A stretch of 64,000 nt of DNA from Lachnospiraceae bacterium (GCA_014239155.1 JAAZZQ010000060.1:62001-126000), one strand, 5' to 3'; positions 28,717 to 39,537 are shown, counted from the stretch's first letter. Made by a program: numbers and translations. The notes: generated by a model from the sequence alone, not told the origin.

Positions 28717-30552
28717 ATGAATCTAATAAATATAGAAAATATTACAAAATACTACACAGATACGCCACTTTTTGAAAATGCGTCATTTACTGTTGACGAG
28801 ATGGAGAAAATAGGGATTATTGGCATAAATGGCACAGGAAAGACCACGTTATTAAAGATGCTGATTGGTGCGGAAGTACCAGATCAGGGAAGTATAACAA
28901 GAGCGAATCATCTTGTCATTCGTTATCTACCGCAAAATCCAGATTTTCAGAAGGATAGAACAGTGCTGGAAGCAGTGATGGAAGGAAATCATACACCTGA
29001 AAATGAATGGTCGCTTGAGAGTGATGCTAAGACCATGCTACAACGGCTTGGTATTGTAGCATACGAACAGAAAGTGGACACGCTGTCGGGTGGTCAGCGC
29101 AAGCGCATTGCACTGGCAAATACATTGCTGGCAAAAGCAGATATTTTGGTACTTGACGAGCCAACAAACCATTTAGATTCGTATATGGCAGATTGGTTAG
29201 AGGAATACTTGAAAAATTATAGGGGTGCACTGGTGATGGTGACACATGACCGTTACTTTCTTGACAGTGTGTCTAATCGAATTGTGGAGATTGACAAGGG
29301 AAAAATTTATAGTTATCAAACGAATTATACCGGTTTTCTGGAGTTAAAAGCACAGCGCGAGGAGATGGAACTTGCAACAGAACGCAAAAGACAAAGTATT
29401 TTACGTGTGGAAATTGAGTGGATGAAACGCGGTGCACGCGCTAGAAGCACCAAACAGAAAGCGCATATCCAGCGTTATGAGAATCTTGCGGCACAAAAAG
29501 GACCACAACAGGATGCACAATTAGAGTTAAGCTCGGTTTCTACTCGTATGGGAAAAAGTACGATAGAGTTGCAGCATATTACAAAGGGCTATGATGGAAA
29601 GAGACTGATCAATGACTTTAGCTATATTTTTCTAAAAAATGATAGGATTGGTTTTATTGGAGAAAATGGCTGTGGTAAAACAACACTGATGAAAATTATT
29701 TGTGGTGTGGAGTCGCCTGACTCGGGCGAAGTTTTAACAGGACAGACCATTCAAATTGGATATTATGCGCAGGAGATTCAAAATGATGTACAGGCAGGTC
29801 TTGCTTATATGAAACCAGATATGCGTGTTATTGACTATATTAGGAATACAGCAGAGTATGTACAGACGGTGGATGGTTCTATTTCAGCCTCAGTGATGTT
29901 GGATAGATTTCTGTTTCCGCCAGAAAAACAGTATGGATTGCTCGGCAAACTTTCCGGTGGGGAGCGACGCAGATTAAACCTTTTGCGGGTGTTGATGGAG
30001 GCGCCAAATGTACTGATTTTAGACGAGCCCACCAATGATTTGGATATACAAACTTTGACAATTCTTGAGGATTATCTGGATCACTTTGACGGCATTGTGA
30101 TTGCAGTCTCACATGACCGCTATTTTCTGGATCGTGTTGTGCGACGAATTTTTGCCTTTCAAGAAGGGACAATCAGACAGTACGAGGGTGGATTTACTGA
30201 TTATCAAGCAAGACGGCAGCAGGAGGAAACTGTTAGATCAGAGGAGAACGAAACAAAAAGCACAGAAAAAAAAGCTGCGGTAAGCCTAAAAACAGTAAAA
30301 AATCGTCAGGAAAAATTAAAGTTTACCTATAAAGAGCAAAAAGAATATGAGACAATAGAGGAAGAAATCACATCACTAGAAGAAAAATTGCAGAAATTAG
30401 AAACAGAAATGATAGAAAATGGTTATGACTTTGTGAAGTTAAATGAGTTGACAATTGAAAAGGAGTCGATAGAACAACTTCTTGAGGAGAAGATGGAACG
30501 CTGGATGTATTTACAGGATTTGGCAGAAAAGATTGCACAGCAAAATAAATAA
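28717..30552 (+). CDS. ABC-F family ATPase
   Basis: Two NBDs (GINGTGKTT, GENGCGKTT), LSGGQRKR/LSGGERRR, no TM. Confidence 0.96.
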   Translation: MNLINIENITKYYTDTPLFENASFTVDEMEKIGIIGINGTGKTTLLKMLIGAEVPDQGSITRANHLVIRYLPQNPDFQKDRTVLEAVMEGNHTPENEWSLESDAKTMLQRLGIVAYEQKVDTLSGGQRKRIALANTLLAKADILVLDEPTNHLDSYMADWLEEYLKNYRGALVMVTHDRYFLDSVSNRIVEIDKGKIYSYQTNYTGFLELKAQREEMELATERKRQSILRVEIEWMKRGARARSTKQKAHIQRYENLAAQKGPQQDAQLELSSVSTRMGKSTIELQHITKGYDGKRLINDFSYIFLKNDRIGFIGENGCGKTTLMKIICGVESPDSGEVLTGQTIQIGYYAQEIQNDVQAGLAYMKPDMRVIDYIRNTAEYVQTVDGSISASVMLDRFLFPPEKQYGLLGKLSGGERRRLNLLRVLMEAPNVLILDEPTNDLDIQTLTILEDYLDHFDGIVIAVSHDRYFLDRVVRRIFAFQEGTIRQYEGGFTDYQARRQQEETVRSEENETKSTEKKAAVSLKTVKNRQEKLKFTYKEQKEYETIEEEITSLEEKLQKLETEMIENGYDFVKLNELTIEKESIEQLLEEKMERWMYLQDLAEKIAQQNK

Positions 30553-30611
30553 AAACCTATAGAAAATTTCGACTGTGCGGTTGCTGTTTGATAACACATG
30601 ATTGTAAAAAT

Positions 30612-30766
30612 GTTATAGTTTAGTATAGGACTTTGCATTGATTGCAAAGTCCGTGAAACCGCATAGCAGTTGAGATGCATCAAGCCACCGAACGTGGCTT
30701 TGACGTTGTGAAGCGATGGTGCATGGCTTGATGTTTGTAACAGGAAGTCAAATGCTAAATTATTAC
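30612..30766 (-). repeat. Palindromic intergenic element copy D (subfamily 1, diverged, expanded central arm)
   Basis: GTTATAGTTTAG...CTAAATTATTAC ends; GGACTTTGCA/TGCAAAGTCC and GCATCAAGCC stems retained. Confidence 0.8.
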
Positions 30767-30805
30767 AGAAAAGTGTGAAAAAAGTGTGAAAAGAATAATA
30801 AGGTA

Positions 30806-30834
30806 TTGACTTATTTTTTTATCTGGAATAATAT
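30806..30834 (+). promoter_or_regulatory. Promoter TTGACT-N17-TAATAT for MarR/ABC operon
   Basis: Hexamer match ~75 bp upstream of the MarR CDS. Confidence 0.65.
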
Positions 30835-30910
30835 GTTAGTACACGAACAGTTTGAATGCGAACAATTAATATTTGGAGATTAAAAATAACAGGAATGAGG
30901 TGAATATCGT

Positions 30911-31378
30911 ATGGAGGAGTTTAAACATTGTTGTGATGACAAGTCTGAAAAGTACAAACTTGGAAACATTATTAGGGGGCTGCACGGTGCATTTGGAAAG
31001 AAATTTATGACGTGTGGCATGGCGGCGGGACTTGATGAGGTAACATTAATGCATGGTTGGATTATGGGCTATCTTCATTATAATCAGGAAAGAGCGATTT
31101 ATCAGAAGACAATTGAGTCTGACTTTAATATTAGACGTTCTACAGTGACAACAATATTGCAACTTATGGAAAAGAAAGGCTATATTAGACGGTCATCAGT
31201 GGAGGGAGATGCTCGGCTGAAGCAAATATCGCTCACAGAGCAGGGAATGGAGACTGCTATCAAAGCGAAGGCGACGATTGATAATATGGAAAGTAGTATT
31301 GTGGAAGGAATCGCGCCTGATAAACTGGAGATTTTTTATGAGGTAGCACAAAGGCTTATAACCAATATGGAACAATAG
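30911..31378 (+). CDS. MarR-family regulator
   Basis: ESDFNIRRSTVTTILQLMEKKGYIRRSSVEGDARLKQISLTEQG. Confidence 0.92.
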   Translation: MEEFKHCCDDKSEKYKLGNIIRGLHGAFGKKFMTCGMAAGLDEVTLMHGWIMGYLHYNQERAIYQKTIESDFNIRRSTVTTILQLMEKKGYIRRSSVEGDARLKQISLTEQGMETAIKAKATIDNMESSIVEGIAPDKLEIFYEVAQRLITNMEQ

Positions 31379-31472
31379 TTTGATAAATGTAGAGTTCATT
31401 TGTTTTGACAATAGTATAAAATTGCAACATACGTTTTTCTACAATTCCTTAAAAATGAATGGAGGTTTGATT

Positions 31473-33221
31473 ATGCTAAAAGTATTAGGCGCACAAATTA
31501 AGGAGTTTAAAAAAGATTCCATACTTACGCCTGTCTTTATGATTTTAGAAGTAATCATGGAAATGGTTATTCCGCTGCTGATGGCATCCATTATTGACGA
31601 GGGTGTCAACAATGGAAATTTAAACCATATCTATAAGATTGGTGGTCTGATGATTGTGGTGGCACTCATTGGATTGTGGGCAGGACTGATGGGGGCAAAG
31701 TATGGTGCGAGAGCATCGACGGGTTTTGCGAGAAATCTTAGAAAGGCAATGTTTGAGAATATTCAGACATATTCGTTCTCCAACATTGACAAATATTCTA
31801 CATCAAGTCTAATAACACGACTCACGACAGATGTGACAAATATACAAAATGCGTTTCAAATGATATTGCGCATGGCAATGCGTGCGCCAGCATCTATGAT
31901 TATTGCAATGGTAATGGCGTTTTCTATCAATGCGCGACTTGCCAGCATTTATCTTGTCGCAGTGCTGTTTCTTGCAGTTTGTCTTGCATTTATTATGCCG
32001 CGGGCAAACAAGTATTTTCGGCAGGTCTTTGAAAAGTATGATGATTTGAATGCCAGTGTGCAGGAGAATGTGTCTGCGATTCGTGTTGTGAAAGCATATG
32101 TGCGTGAGGACTATGAAAAAGATAAGTTTGCCAAGGCAAATCAAAATATCTATAACATGTTTTTGAAGGCAGAGAAACTTGTTGTCGTCAATATGCCATT
32201 GATGCAAGTGACAGTGTATGCCTGCATTCTGCTAATTTCGTGGCTGGGTGCTAAGACGATTGTCGCAGGAAATCTCACGACAGGCGAGATGATGAGTTTG
32301 CTTGCATATTGTATGAATATTTTAATGAGTTTAATGATGGTTTCTATGATTTTTGTTATGCTTTCTATGAGTTACGCCAGTGCAAAGCGTATTGCAGAGG
32401 TTTTGACAGAGCAGACAGATTTACAAAATCCAGAGAACCCAGTAACAGATGTAAAGGATGGCAGCATTGTATTTCAAGATGTGTCTTTTGCTTACAACAA
32501 GGACAGTAAGGCAGTTTTAAATCATATTAATCTGGAAATTAAGTCAGGCGAAACTATTGGAATTATCGGTGGCACAGGAAGCGCAAAATCAAGTCTAGTC
32601 AATTTAATTAGTCGTCTTTATGATGTTACTTCTGGGGAGCTTTTGGTCGGCGGGCTTGATGTGCGAAAATATGATATGGAATCGCTTAGAAATCAAGTTG
32701 CAGTTGTATTACAGAAAAACGTATTGTTTAGTGGTACAATTTTTGAAAACTTGCGCTGGGGTGACAAGAATGCTTCGGAGGAAGAATGCATTCGAGCGTG
32801 CAAACTTGCCTGTGCAGACGAATTTATTCAGAAGATGCCTGAGAAATACAATACATTTATTGAGCAGGGTGGCACAAATGTGTCCGGCGGGCAAAAGCAG
32901 CGACTTTGTATTGCGCGGGCGCTGCTCAAAAAACCACGAATTTTAATATTAGACGATAGTACTAGTGCGGTGGACACTGCCACAGATGCCAAGATTAGAA
33001 AGGCGTTTGCGGAGGAGATTCCAGACACAACCAAACTGATTATTGCACAGAGAGTAAGTAGTGTACAGAATGCAGACCGCATTATTGTGATGGACAATGG
33101 CAATGTGACTGCATTTGATACACATGAGGAGCTGTTAAAAACCAGTCCGATTTACCGCGAGGTATTTGAATCGCAGACAGGCGGAAATGCGGACTTTGAC
33201 CAGAATGGAGGTGACAACTAA
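31473..33221 (+). CDS. ABC exporter, fused TMD-NBD, half 1
   Basis: GGAGG before ATG 31473; GGTGSAKSS, VSGGQKQRLCIARALL, ILILDDSTSAVD. Confidence 0.95.
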   Translation: MLKVLGAQIKEFKKDSILTPVFMILEVIMEMVIPLLMASIIDEGVNNGNLNHIYKIGGLMIVVALIGLWAGLMGAKYGARASTGFARNLRKAMFENIQTYSFSNIDKYSTSSLITRLTTDVTNIQNAFQMILRMAMRAPASMIIAMVMAFSINARLASIYLVAVLFLAVCLAFIMPRANKYFRQVFEKYDDLNASVQENVSAIRVVKAYVREDYEKDKFAKANQNIYNMFLKAEKLVVVNMPLMQVTVYACILLISWLGAKTIVAGNLTTGEMMSLLAYCMNILMSLMMVSMIFVMLSMSYASAKRIAEVLTEQTDLQNPENPVTDVKDGSIVFQDVSFAYNKDSKAVLNHINLEIKSGETIGIIGGTGSAKSSLVNLISRLYDVTSGELLVGGLDVRKYDMESLRNQVAVVLQKNVLFSGTIFENLRWGDKNASEEECIRACKLACADEFIQKMPEKYNTFIEQGGTNVSGGQKQRLCIARALLKKPRILILDDSTSAVDTATDAKIRKAFAEEIPDTTKLIIAQRVSSVQNADRIIVMDNGNVTAFDTHEELLKTSPIYREVFESQTGGNADFDQNGGDN

Positions 33222-35134
33222 TGCCAGGACCAGGACATCCAATGAGAGGACCAAGAGGAGCCAAACCAAAGATTGAAAATCCGGGTAAGCTTTTTCGCAG
33301 GCTTATGGGGTATGTGCTCAAAAATTATACGCCGCATGTAATTGTTGTTGTGATATGTATTTTTGTCGGTGTATTTGCAAACATTCAGGGAACATTATTT
33401 ACACAGACACTGATTGACGAGTATATTATGCCGCTTTTAGGAACGGATAATCCAGACTTTTCTGGACTTGCACAGGCAATTTTTCGGGTGGCATGTTTTT
33501 ATGCAGTTGGAGTTGTATCTTCCTATTTATATAATAGAATTATGATTAATGTCAGTCAGGGCACTATGCGCGGAATTCGTACAGATATGTTTAACAAGAT
33601 GGAATCGCTTCCTATTAAATATTTTGATACGCACCCGCATGGAGACATTATGTCAAGATACACCAATGATATTGATACTTTGAGGCAGATGATTAGCCAG
33701 AGTATGCCGCAATGTCTGAATAGTGCTATCACAATTGTCAGTGTTTTTATCAGTATGATTATTTTAAGTGTACCATTGACAGTCACAACATTAATTATGG
33801 TATCCTTAATGCTATTTGTCACAAAGAAGGCGGCAGGACTTTCCGGCAGATATTTTGTAGCACAGCAGAAGGCAATTGGCTCTGTAAATGGATTTGTCGA
33901 GGAGATGATGGAGGGGCAGAAGGTTGTGAAAGTGTTCTGCCACGAGGAAGAGAGTATGGCGCGTTTTAACAAGCTGAATGAGGAACTGTTTGAGAGCTCT
34001 TACAATGCGAATCAGTTTGCAAATATGCTTGGACCAATTAATGCACAGCTTGGAAATTTGAGCTATGTGGTGTGTGCAATTGTCGGGGGGGCGTTGGCGC
34101 TTGGAAATATTGGAGGGCTTACACTTGGCGGTCTTGCAAGCTTCCTTACATTTAACAAGAGTTTTAACATGCCAATTAACCAGGTGAGCCAACAGTTTAA
34201 CTCCATTGTGATGGCGCTTGCCGGTGCTGATCGTATTTTTAAGATGCTAGATGAGGAGCCGGAGGCGGATGACGGATATGTTATGCTAGTCAACGCTGAG
34301 GAAATCAATGGTGAGATTCGGGAGACGACAAAACATACGGGTATGTGGGCATGGAAGCATTATCACAAAGACAGTGACACAACGACTTATCAGCGACTAG
34401 AGGGGGCTGTTGTATTTGATGATGTGGACTTTGGATACACAGATGACAAGATTGTGCTGCACAATATTAAGATGTTTGCGGAGCCCGGGCAGAAGATTGC
34501 GTTTGTTGGTTCCACGGGTGCAGGCAAGACAACAATCACAAATCTTATCAATCGTTTTTATGATATTCAAGATGGAAAAATTCGATATGATGCAATTAAT
34601 GTGAACAAGATAAAGAAGGCGGATTTACGCCGTTCCCTTGGTATTGTGCTGCAGGATACACATTTGTTTACGGCTACGGTAATGGAAAATATTCGCTATG
34701 GCAAACTAGACGCCACAGACGACGAGGTTATCGCGGCGGCAAAGCTTGCCAATGCGCATGAATTTATTGAGAAACTCCCCGATGGATACAATACATTGCT
34801 GACAGGTGATGGTGCGAACCTAAGCCAAGGGCAAAGGCAGTTACTTGCGATTGCGCGCGCTGCGATTGCGGACCCGCCGGCTTTGATTCTTGATGAGGCG
34901 ACCAGCTCGATTGACACGCGCACAGAGAAGATTGTGCAGGATGGCATGGATAAGTTGATGAAGGGAAGAACAACGTTTGTGATTGCGCATAGACTTTCCA
35001 CTGTCAAAAATAGTGATTGCATTATGGTACTTGAGCAGGGCAGAATTATTGAGCGGGGTACACATGATGAGCTTATTGAGGCAAAAGGCAAGTATTATCA
35101 ACTTTACACTGGAAATGCAATTGCGGCAAGTTGA
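33221..35134 (+). CDS. ABC exporter, fused TMD-NBD, half 2
   Basis: One-base TAATG overlap with half 1; GSTGAGKTT, LSQGQRQLLAIARA, LILDEATSSID. Confidence 0.95.
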   Translation: MPGPGHPMRGPRGAKPKIENPGKLFRRLMGYVLKNYTPHVIVVVICIFVGVFANIQGTLFTQTLIDEYIMPLLGTDNPDFSGLAQAIFRVACFYAVGVVSSYLYNRIMINVSQGTMRGIRTDMFNKMESLPIKYFDTHPHGDIMSRYTNDIDTLRQMISQSMPQCLNSAITIVSVFISMIILSVPLTVTTLIMVSLMLFVTKKAAGLSGRYFVAQQKAIGSVNGFVEEMMEGQKVVKVFCHEEESMARFNKLNEELFESSYNANQFANMLGPINAQLGNLSYVVCAIVGGALALGNIGGLTLGGLASFLTFNKSFNMPINQVSQQFNSIVMALAGADRIFKMLDEEPEADDGYVMLVNAEEINGEIRETTKHTGMWAWKHYHKDSDTTTYQRLEGAVVFDDVDFGYTDDKIVLHNIKMFAEPGQKIAFVGSTGAGKTTITNLINRFYDIQDGKIRYDAINVNKIKKADLRRSLGIVLQDTHLFTATVMENIRYGKLDATDDEVIAAAKLANAHEFIEKLPDGYNTLLTGDGANLSQGQRQLLAIARAAIADPPALILDEATSSIDTRTEKIVQDGMDKLMKGRTTFVIAHRLSTVKNSDCIMVLEQGRIIERGTHDELIEAKGKYYQLYTGNAIAAS

Positions 35135-35182
35135 TATAAGCAATATTTGAAAGTCTTTTAAACTATTAAAAAAATTAGTCAA

Positions 35183-35218
35183 AAAAAGAGGAAATTGTCT
35201 ATACAATTTTCTCTTTTT
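35183..35218 (+). terminator. Intrinsic terminator
   Basis: AAAAAGAGGAAATTGT-CTAT-ACAATTTTCTCTTTTT. Confidence 0.85.
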
Positions 35219-35282
35219 ATGTTATATTAATTATAATTTAGGGTTACATAATAAGTGTACAATTTATATAAAGGTGTGATAA

Positions 35283-36428
35283 ATGGAGAATGACAAAAGA
35301 GATGAAAATGATTATAGCGCTGGTTATAATCCAAAAGCAGTAGAACATGACTTAAAAATTATAAGCCAATTGACGCGAGGAAAGTTATCTGGCAAGAAAA
35401 AGTTTACAGCACAACAAGCGCAGGAGCTATATTATAAAATAAAGAGAGAAAACATACAATTTCAGAGTGAAACTGGAGAGAATTTTCTGATAAATCTATA
35501 TGAGCATATGACAGATGCCCAAATACAGAAGATTAACAATGCTGTACGCCGAGAGAAGCAAAAGAAACAAAATAGAAGAAAGCTATTGCGAATCAATCGA
35601 AGAATCGCGTGTATGGTGTCAGCATTGGTTTTTATTTCTTCTATTTTATGTATTAACTGGAATTTGCTAATGGATGTTAGAACAAATTATCAAACCCAGA
35701 AGTTACAGGAAAGGATAAAAGAAAAAGATATCGCCTATGCACAAAAAGCAGCTTCTAACCTATCTAAAGAAAATCAAGAGGGGGTGAAGCTAATAGAACA
35801 ACACATGACAGACGATATGAGCGAATTTGAGAGTGGCGTATTGCCTAAGTTTACACAATTGTATGAGGAGAATCAGGATTTTGTTGGATGGTTGAGGATA
35901 CCCGGAACAAAAATTGATTATCCAGTTATGTCGAGAAAGGGGGATAATGATTATTACCTTGATAAGAATTTCAGACAACAGTACGATAAAAATGGACTGT
36001 TAATATTGGATTATCGAAATGAAATTCAAAAAGATAAGACAGTAAATCCACAGAATTTTATAATATATGGTCATAATATGAGAACGGGTGTTATGTTTGG
36101 TACACTTAAATATTATAAAGAGAAAGATTTTTGTGAAGAACACAAAACCATTCAGTTTGATACATTGTACGAAACTTGTGAGTATCAGGTTGTGGCAGCA
36201 ATGTTAAGTGGTGTGGCATATGAGGATGAAAATGTCTTTCGCTATTATGATGCGATTGATATTAGCACAGAGGAAAATTTTAATATATTTCGTGAAAATA
36301 TACTTTCCAATGCCATTTATACGACAGATGAGACGATTACATATGGGGATACCTGCCTGATTCTGTCTACCTGTGATAATTATAAGGAAGACGGGCGGTT
36401 TGTATTGATTGCAAAAAGAGTGCGCTAA
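35283..36428 (+). CDS. Class B sortase with N-terminal cytoplasmic extension
   Basis: VGWLRIPGTKIDYPVM, FIIYGHNM, LILSTCDNYKEDGRFVLIAKRV. Confidence 0.93.
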   Translation: MENDKRDENDYSAGYNPKAVEHDLKIISQLTRGKLSGKKKFTAQQAQELYYKIKRENIQFQSETGENFLINLYEHMTDAQIQKINNAVRREKQKKQNRRKLLRINRRIACMVSALVFISSILCINWNLLMDVRTNYQTQKLQERIKEKDIAYAQKAASNLSKENQEGVKLIEQHMTDDMSEFESGVLPKFTQLYEENQDFVGWLRIPGTKIDYPVMSRKGDNDYYLDKNFRQQYDKNGLLILDYRNEIQKDKTVNPQNFIIYGHNMRTGVMFGTLKYYKEKDFCEEHKTIQFDTLYETCEYQVVAAMLSGVAYEDENVFRYYDAIDISTEENFNIFRENILSNAIYTTDETITYGDTCLILSTCDNYKEDGRFVLIAKRVR

Positions 36429-36465
36429 AAATTTTAAGAATTTTTATAAGTAAGAGGGGATTGTT

Positions 36466-38610
36466 ATGTATCGGAGATTAAAAAATATTTTAGGGGTAAG
36501 TCTAATGATTTTGGCAGTTGTTATTTCTCAGGTTCCTATGCCAGATGCACAGGCGGAAGTGACACAGAAGATGTCAGAGACACAGACTGTAGAGGAAACG
36601 TTATTGGAAACAGCAACAGATTTGGCAGAAAATGCATCTGAGATATTGACGGGACTAGAGGAAAACGCAAAAACAATGTCAGCAGAAGCGGAAGAAAACT
36701 CAACAGCACCATCAGCAGAAGCGGAGGAAAGCCCAGCAGCACCATCAACAGAGCCAGAAGAAAGCTCAGTAGTACCGTCAACAGAACCAGAAGAAAGCTC
36801 AGTAGTACCGTCAACAGAACCAGAAGAAAGTTCAGTAGTACCATCAACAGAACCAGAGGAAAGTTCAGTAATACCATCAACAGAACCGGAGGAAAGTTCA
36901 GTAATATCATCATCAGAGATTGTAATTGATCCAGATCAGAAATATACAGTAACGTTTGTTACCGGAATTTTGGGGGTAAATGGTGAGAAAAGGGAGGTTC
37001 TTCACGGTCGAACAGTGTCTGAACTTGTGTCGGTAAATGGCAATCAGTCACAGATTTTGAGAAAAGGAATTTATCAGGTTGAGCAAGATGATGGAAAACA
37101 GGAGATTGTATATACATTTGCAGGTTGGTATCGGGATAATAACTATACTGCTGAATGGGATTTTGCCAACGATACTATCGAGCAGGATACAACAATCTAT
37201 GCAAAGTGGGATAGACAGACAAAAGCATATTTTTATGTGATCTATCGTGCAGCGGAAGGCAGTGAAAATGCTACTAATATACCAGAAAAACAAAAGTTGT
37301 ATGCAGACGATAAGTTAAAGAAGCCGACAAAGAAGCCCTCTTTAAAAAATAAAAATTTTAAAGGGTGGTATACAAACCCCTCAGATGCGAAATCGGAGTT
37401 TAAAGCATGGGGAAAGCCTCTGACAAAAGATATAACGCTTTATGCCCTTTTTGTAGAAAAGAGCAATACAGTGGTCTTCCATATGAATGGTGGTGGATTT
37501 ACAGGTAAATATAATGGAAAGTCCTACACAGATACAGCGAGCCTGACTGCAAAAATTACAACGGGAGAAAAAATTTCTTCCACAGATTATCCGGGAAGCG
37601 GTTCTACATCTAATTTTAAGTATTCTAACTTTTCAACGGATTCAAATTGGTATAAGGATAAGGAATGTCTTCAGGTATACGAACAAGATGCTAAGGTGAA
37701 GGGAGATCTTACATTATATAAGAAATGGTATTATACGTCATCTGGATTTACCATGAATGCAACAGGAGCTGTGTTGTACAAATACAGCGCATCTGTGGCA
37801 GATGTCAAAATACCAGATTCTGTTAAAATAATTGGAAATGATGCATTTACAAGCATGGGCAGCATTGCAAGTATTACATTGCCGGATAACATCTCCGAGG
37901 TTCAGGAAAATGCTTTTCGAGGAGTGAAGAATGTCTCAAAAGATATTACAATTACTGGAAAAACTGAAAGTGCCAAAAACATTGCAAAGAGATTGGCTAA
38001 TCAGTATACACGTTTTGTTTATAAGGAAAGCGATACAGATGACAGTGTCGTTGTAAGCCGGACGGCTTCTGGAAGTATTCAGCTTGGCGCGACAATTTCT
38101 GGCAGTAATCCAACTACACAGAATAACACAAAAAACAACACAACGACAGTAACATCGCCAACATCCACTATGCCATCAATATCTGCGCCGCGGTCAGAAG
38201 TAACAGTACCTTCGACGCAGATATCGCAGCCAGAAGTGACAATACCGCCAACATCTATACCACAACCGGGAGTGACAACACAACCAACATCATCAACGTC
38301 TGTACCACAGCCAATGTCTACAACACAGTCATCATCAGGACCGCAGTCTGTGAGAAGCAATATAACATCGTCCTCGCAGCAGAGTACTTCTGATTCTTTT
38401 GTATCTGCGGACCAAAGTGTGGGGACGACACAAAAAACAAAGATTGCGGCTGCAAACGCACCAAAAAGCACAGCGCATATCAAAGATTCCACGCCGAAGA
38501 CAGGAGACCCAGTACAGTATCGTATGCTTATTGTATGTGCAATGTTTTCAGTGGGAGCATTGCTTGTTCTTACCGGGAACGGAAGAAGGAAGAAATCTTC
38601 TGCATTTTAG
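36466..38610 (+). CDS. Sortase-anchored surface protein: repeats, InlB-type beta-grasp repeats, LRR_5-like unit
   Basis: Signal peptide; YTFAGWYRDNNYTAEWDF, FKGWYTNPSD; C-terminal TPKTGDP + hydrophobic segment + RRKK. Confidence 0.88.
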   Translation: MYRRLKNILGVSLMILAVVISQVPMPDAQAEVTQKMSETQTVEETLLETATDLAENASEILTGLEENAKTMSAEAEENSTAPSAEAEESPAAPSTEPEESSVVPSTEPEESSVVPSTEPEESSVVPSTEPEESSVIPSTEPEESSVISSSEIVIDPDQKYTVTFVTGILGVNGEKREVLHGRTVSELVSVNGNQSQILRKGIYQVEQDDGKQEIVYTFAGWYRDNNYTAEWDFANDTIEQDTTIYAKWDRQTKAYFYVIYRAAEGSENATNIPEKQKLYADDKLKKPTKKPSLKNKNFKGWYTNPSDAKSEFKAWGKPLTKDITLYALFVEKSNTVVFHMNGGGFTGKYNGKSYTDTASLTAKITTGEKISSTDYPGSGSTSNFKYSNFSTDSNWYKDKECLQVYEQDAKVKGDLTLYKKWYYTSSGFTMNATGAVLYKYSASVADVKIPDSVKIIGNDAFTSMGSIASITLPDNISEVQENAFRGVKNVSKDITITGKTESAKNIAKRLANQYTRFVYKESDTDDSVVVSRTASGSIQLGATISGSNPTTQNNTKNNTTTVTSPTSTMPSISAPRSEVTVPSTQISQPEVTIPPTSIPQPGVTTQPTSSTSVPQPMSTTQSSSGPQSVRSNITSSSQQSTSDSFVSADQSVGTTQKTKIAAANAPKSTAHIKDSTPKTGDPVQYRMLIVCAMFSVGALLVLTGNGRRKKSSAF
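36742..36906 (+). repeat. 33-bp in-frame tandem repeat, 5 units (PSTEPEESSVV)
   Basis: Near-identical units; two degenerate PSAEAEE units immediately upstream. Confidence 0.93.
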
Positions 38611-38869
38611 CAATATCATCAGGGGTTGAGTATTTTTTCAGGACAGAGAAAATTAGCTCAACCTCTTCTGGATGAAAGGAAATGTTGTTGTCTTTGCTTA
38701 GTTTATTTAGTGATAACAGAAATGCCATCATTTTTTTCTGTGTTTCTGCCTGATTGCCACCATTGTTAATCGTGGTGCTTTGCATAAACATTTTATTAAG
38801 AAAATCAAGTTTTGACGGGTCTATCTTTTGCAGTTCTGGATCATTCATCCACTCGTTATTTGTTTCCAT
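38570..38869 (-). CDS. Small hypothetical protein
   Basis: GGAGG 8 nt before ATG 38869; overlaps stop of the upstream minus-strand CDS; convergent overlap with 36466-38610. Confidence 0.6.
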   Translation of the reverse strand: METNNEWMNDPELQKIDPSKLDFLNKMFMQSTTINNGGNQAETQKKMMAFLLSLNKLSKDNNISFHPEEVELIFSVLKKYSTPDDIAKMQKISSFFRSR

Positions 38870-39389
38870 TGTCATTTCCTCCAAATATTTTCATCATTTC
38901 CATCATTTCATTGATATTTAGTCCGCCTGTATTTTCATTGCCAGATGATAGACTTTCCATTATATTACCGAGATCCATGTTGAAATTTGAGTCTGGATTA
39001 AGGTTTTGTATTAGTTCCATCATCTGCTGCATTTCGCGGAAATTTTTCATCGTTTTTATGGCAGAAAGTATCTGGTTAAAGCTCTGTTCCTCGCTAGGAG
39101 CAAGGTATTTATGAACTGCCTTGTAGATTTGTTCGAGGTTTTCTGTTGGGTCTGCATTGGATGCAGATTTGATGCTACTGTCAAGGCTGCTGGCGTGGAT
39201 TCCTCCAGAGAAACTAGAAACTCCTTTGTCAAGCAACGACAGCGTGTACTGAAATTCCATATATTTGATTAGGGCAGGCAGCATCCGAAAGTTGCCATTC
39301 TCCATAAAAGGCAGAAGGGACTTTAAGATCTGGATGTGATTCGTGGTGTAAAAGTGGTCAAATGCCAGCACGTAATCATTATCCTCCAT
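38856..39389 (-). CDS. Hypothetical protein with Met/Asn-rich C-terminus
   Basis: MEDNDYVLAFDHFYTTNHIQILKSLLPFME..., AGGAGG-like site upstream of ATG 39389. Confidence 0.7.
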   Translation of the reverse strand: MEDNDYVLAFDHFYTTNHIQILKSLLPFMENGNFRMLPALIKYMEFQYTLSLLDKGVSSFSGGIHASSLDSSIKSASNADPTENLEQIYKAVHKYLAPSEEQSFNQILSAIKTMKNFREMQQMMELIQNLNPDSNFNMDLGNIMESLSSGNENTGGLNINEMMEMMKIFGGNDNGNK

Positions 39390-39537
39390 AAATAAACCTC
39401 CAATTATTATAGTCTCTCGGAGTCTATAGCAGACCTGCCAATTGATGCGAGAGTTTTTTGCATCGTTTTTTGATATTATATATATGAAATGGGAATATCT
39501 GTTATGCACGTTCCAGAATAGAATCCATACAGATTAT

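Noticed and set aside
36742-36906. Regularly spaced repeats that might suggest CRISPR
   Set aside because: Units are contiguous, in frame and coding; no unique spacers and no cas genes in the window.
36536-36913. Antisense ORF MMILLNFPPVLLMVLLNFPLVLL... resembling a membrane protein
   Set aside because: Direct consequence of the 33-bp PSTEPEESSVV repeat read in reverse; no start context.
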